From: an uncultured Planctomycetaceae bacterium
GTDB lineage: Bacteria; Planctomycetota; Planctomycetia; Pirellulales; Pirellulaceae
Reading direction: 5' to 3'
DNA length: 5,965 bases
Assembly (NCBI GenBank): GCA_937967755.1
Contig: CALBTA010000189.1
Coordinates: forward strand, 1 to 5,965
Position 1 is the first letter of the stretch, and every line of letters begins with the position of its first letter. Below are positions 4,483 to 5,965 of the stretch, piece by piece. Position numbers and translations under genes: made by a program. The notes beneath the pieces were generated by a model. It did not search any database and was not told the DNA's origin. It saw only the letters and a list, made by a program, of their open reading frames with translations.

Positions 4483-5965
4483 CTAACTGCAGCCCATGCT
4501 GTTGCCGCAGCCGTAGCAGAGGTAACAGTTGCCGTTGCGGACGGTGATGCTGCCGCAGTTGTCGCAGGCGGGGGCGTCGGTTTGGAAGCCGGCGAACTGA
4601 TCCTGCTGCGTGCGAACCGTTGCACCGTTGCCGTCGATCCGCGATTGCGTTTTCTTTTGCGAAGCCGCGAGCGGCGAACCGTTGGTGCCGTTGTGTGAAC
4701 CGTTGGCAGTTTCCTGCTTTGGAATTTCGGATTTCGAATTTGTTTCGGTTTTCGAAATTCGAGTTTCGGGTTTCTCCTCGAGTTCCGGCTCGCCGTCGTG
4801 GGCCACCTCTTGCGACGGCAAGCCGGATTGCTCGCGGTACCCGGGCATGAATTCCAGCGCTAGCCAGCGGAAGATGTAATCGACTACGCTCTTGGCGATT
4901 TTGATATCGGGGTTGGTCGTGTGGCCCATCGGTTCGAAGCGGGTGTAGCTGAACTTGTTGACCAGCACTTCCAGCGGCACGCCGTACTGCAAGGCCATGC
5001 TGATCGCCGTGCCGAAGCAATCCATCGTGCCGCCCACGGTCGAACCTTCCTTGGCCATCGTGATGAAGACTTCGCCCGGCGTGCCATCCTCGAACATGCC
5101 GACGGTGATATAGCCCTCGTGCCCACTGACGTTGAACTTGTGGGTGATGCTTCGCCGCGTGTCGGGCAGGCGGCGGCGGCGCGGGCGAGCCTTCTCCTTC
5201 TTGGCTTCCTTCTTCTCTTCGCTTTCGGTGTTCAGCGGCTGGCTGCTCTTGGAACCGTCGCGGTAGATGGCCAGCGCTTTGAGGCCCATCTCCCAACCCC
5301 ATGTGTACGCCTGAGCAATATCGTCGGGCGTGACGTCGCTGGGCATGTTGACCGTTTTGCTGATCGCCCCGGACAGGAACGGCTGGGCGGCGGCCATCAT
5401 CCGCACGTGGCCCCGCCAAGAGATGCTGCGGACCCCGCCGGCCGGTTTGAAGGCACAATCGAAGATCGGCAGATGCTCGTCGTCCAAGCCGGGCGCGCCT
5501 TCGATGGTGTCGTTCTCGTCAATATATTTGTTGACCGACTCGATCTGCGCCTCATCATAGCCGCGGTTGGCCAGCGCCATCGGCACGGTACGGTTGACGA
5601 TCTTCAACATCCCGCCGCCGGCGAGCTGCTTGTACTTGACCAATGCGATATCCGGCTCGATGCCGGTGGTATCGCAATCCATCATGAAGCTGATCGTGCC
5701 GGTCGGGGCCAGCACGGTGGCCTGGGCATTGCGATAGCCGTGCAGTTCGCCCATGCGGACGCATTCGTCCCACACCTCCCGGGCGGCATCTCGCAGCGCC
5801 TGCGGACAGGCGGTGTCGATGTCGGCGGTAGCGTCGCGGTGCATCCGCATCACGCGGAGCATCGGCTCGCGGTTCTCCTCGTAACCGGCAAACGGGCCGA
5901 GCTGGGAGGCGATGCGGCTGGACGTCAGGTAGGCCTGTCCGGTGAGCAGGGCGGGCAGCGCGCCG
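4483..5965 (-). CDS. nrdJ: Vitamin B12-dependent (class II) ribonucleotide reductase, C-terminal part
   Basis: Class II reductases convert ribonucleotides to deoxyribonucleotides in the cytoplasm with an adenosylcobalamin-generated radical, without oxygen. The window holds the last 493 residues; the N-terminal part with the catalytic cysteines lies beyond the right edge. Recognisable blocks (fragment numbering) are GPFAGYEENREPM (24-36), the APTGTI phosphate-loop region (86-91) with DTTGIEPD after it, and GHVRMMAAAQPF followed by SGAISKTVNMP. A very Lys/Arg-rich linker sits at about 247-270. The NrdJ C-terminal domain follows, with GHEGYITVGMFEDG, GGTMDCFGTAISMALQYGVP and RFEPMGHTTNPDI. The tail carries Cys 467, 470, 480, 483, 486 and 492 (CDNC...CYLCYGC...GCS), typical of NrdJ, likely a zinc/redox module that re-reduces the active site. 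Between about 365 and 460 lies a low-complexity, probably disordered linker containing a 7-base repeat. The stop is TAG (4485-4483), with a GC hairpin directly after it. Confidence 0.95.
   Translation of the reverse strand, partial: GALPALLTGQAYLTSSRIASQLGPFAGYEENREPMLRVMRMHRDATADIDTACPQALRDAAREVWDECVRMGELHGYRNAQATVLAPTGTISFMMDCDTTGIEPDIALVKYKQLAGGGMLKIVNRTVPMALANRGYDEAQIESVNKYIDENDTIEGAPGLDDEHLPIFDCAFKPAGGVRSISWRGHVRMMAAAQPFLSGAISKTVNMPSDVTPDDIAQAYTWGWEMGLKALAIYRDGSKSSQPLNTESEEKKEAKKEKARPRRRRLPDTRRSITHKFNVSGHEGYITVGMFEDGTPGEVFITMAKEGSTVGGTMDCFGTAISMALQYGVPLEVLVNKFSYTRFEPMGHTTNPDIKIAKSVVDYIFRWLALEFMPGYREQSGLPSQEVAHDGEPELEEKPETRISKTETNSKSEIPKQETANGSHNGTNGSPLAASQKKTQSRIDGNGATVRTQQDQFAGFQTDAPACDNCGSITVRNGNCYLCYGCGNSMGCS
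4724..4768. repeat. TTTCG heptad-period repeat inside nrdJ
   Basis: On the plus strand TTTCG begins at 4725, 4732, 4743, 4750 and 4764, with a related ATTCG at 4757. Most spacings are 7 or 14 bases (one is 11). The stretch is AT-rich and lies in frame within the disordered nrdJ linker, where it encodes a Lys/Glu/Thr/Ser-rich peptide. A 7-base period is not a multiple of three, so the repeat arose at DNA level rather than by selection on the peptide. Confidence 0.6.

Noticed and set aside
4415..5458. 347-codon open frame on the minus strand overlapping nrdJ
   Set aside because: It is a shifted-frame shadow of nrdJ with Arg/His/Gly-rich non-protein-like composition; the nrdJ frame has all the family motifs.

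Overview
The window reads as chromosomal DNA of a planctomycete, most likely of the Pirellulales type. This rests on the kinds of protein present: a vitamin B12-dependent ribonucleotide reductase with a Cys-rich tail, a DUF2007 protein carrying a zinc ribbon, and a stand-alone BCS1-like AAA ATPase. Short genes separated by palindrome-rich spacers and a mostly high G+C content (63% in a sampled line of the reductase gene) also fit. No 16S rRNA or other lineage marker is present, so the assignment is inference.

Layout from left to right. Positions 1-96 (+) are the last 31 codons of an unidentified gene. It converges, across a small hairpin, on a secreted beta-lactamase/PBP-family serine hydrolase (145-1365, -). 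A 160-base divergent spacer with two inverted repeats separates that gene from an AAA ATPase (1526-2422, +). Next on the same strand, behind a 16-bp palindrome and a possible -10 box, is a DUF2007/zinc-ribbon gene (2737-3060). Its natural start seems to lie at 2658, out of frame by one base. Between this gene and an oppositely oriented HNH-endonuclease-like gene (3300-4232, -) lies a 181-base palindromic element of two related hairpins (3072-3252). A 250-base spacer with a terminator-like hairpin, AT-rich palindromes and a GC hairpin then leads to the 3' end of nrdJ (4483-5965, -), which runs off the right edge.

The genes do not form an evident pathway. nrdJ is core DNA metabolism, the hydrolase is an envelope or secreted enzyme, and the ATPase and DUF2007 proteins are uncharacterised. 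The HNH gene stands out by lower G+C (40% in a sampled line) and looks like an accessory insertion. I see no convincing multi-gene defence or mobile system.

The most unusual items are the two-hairpin palindrome at 3072-3252, the loss of the expected acidic Walker B catalytic residue in the ATPase, the one-base frame break at the start of the DUF2007 gene, and a 7-base-period repeat inside the nrdJ coding sequence.
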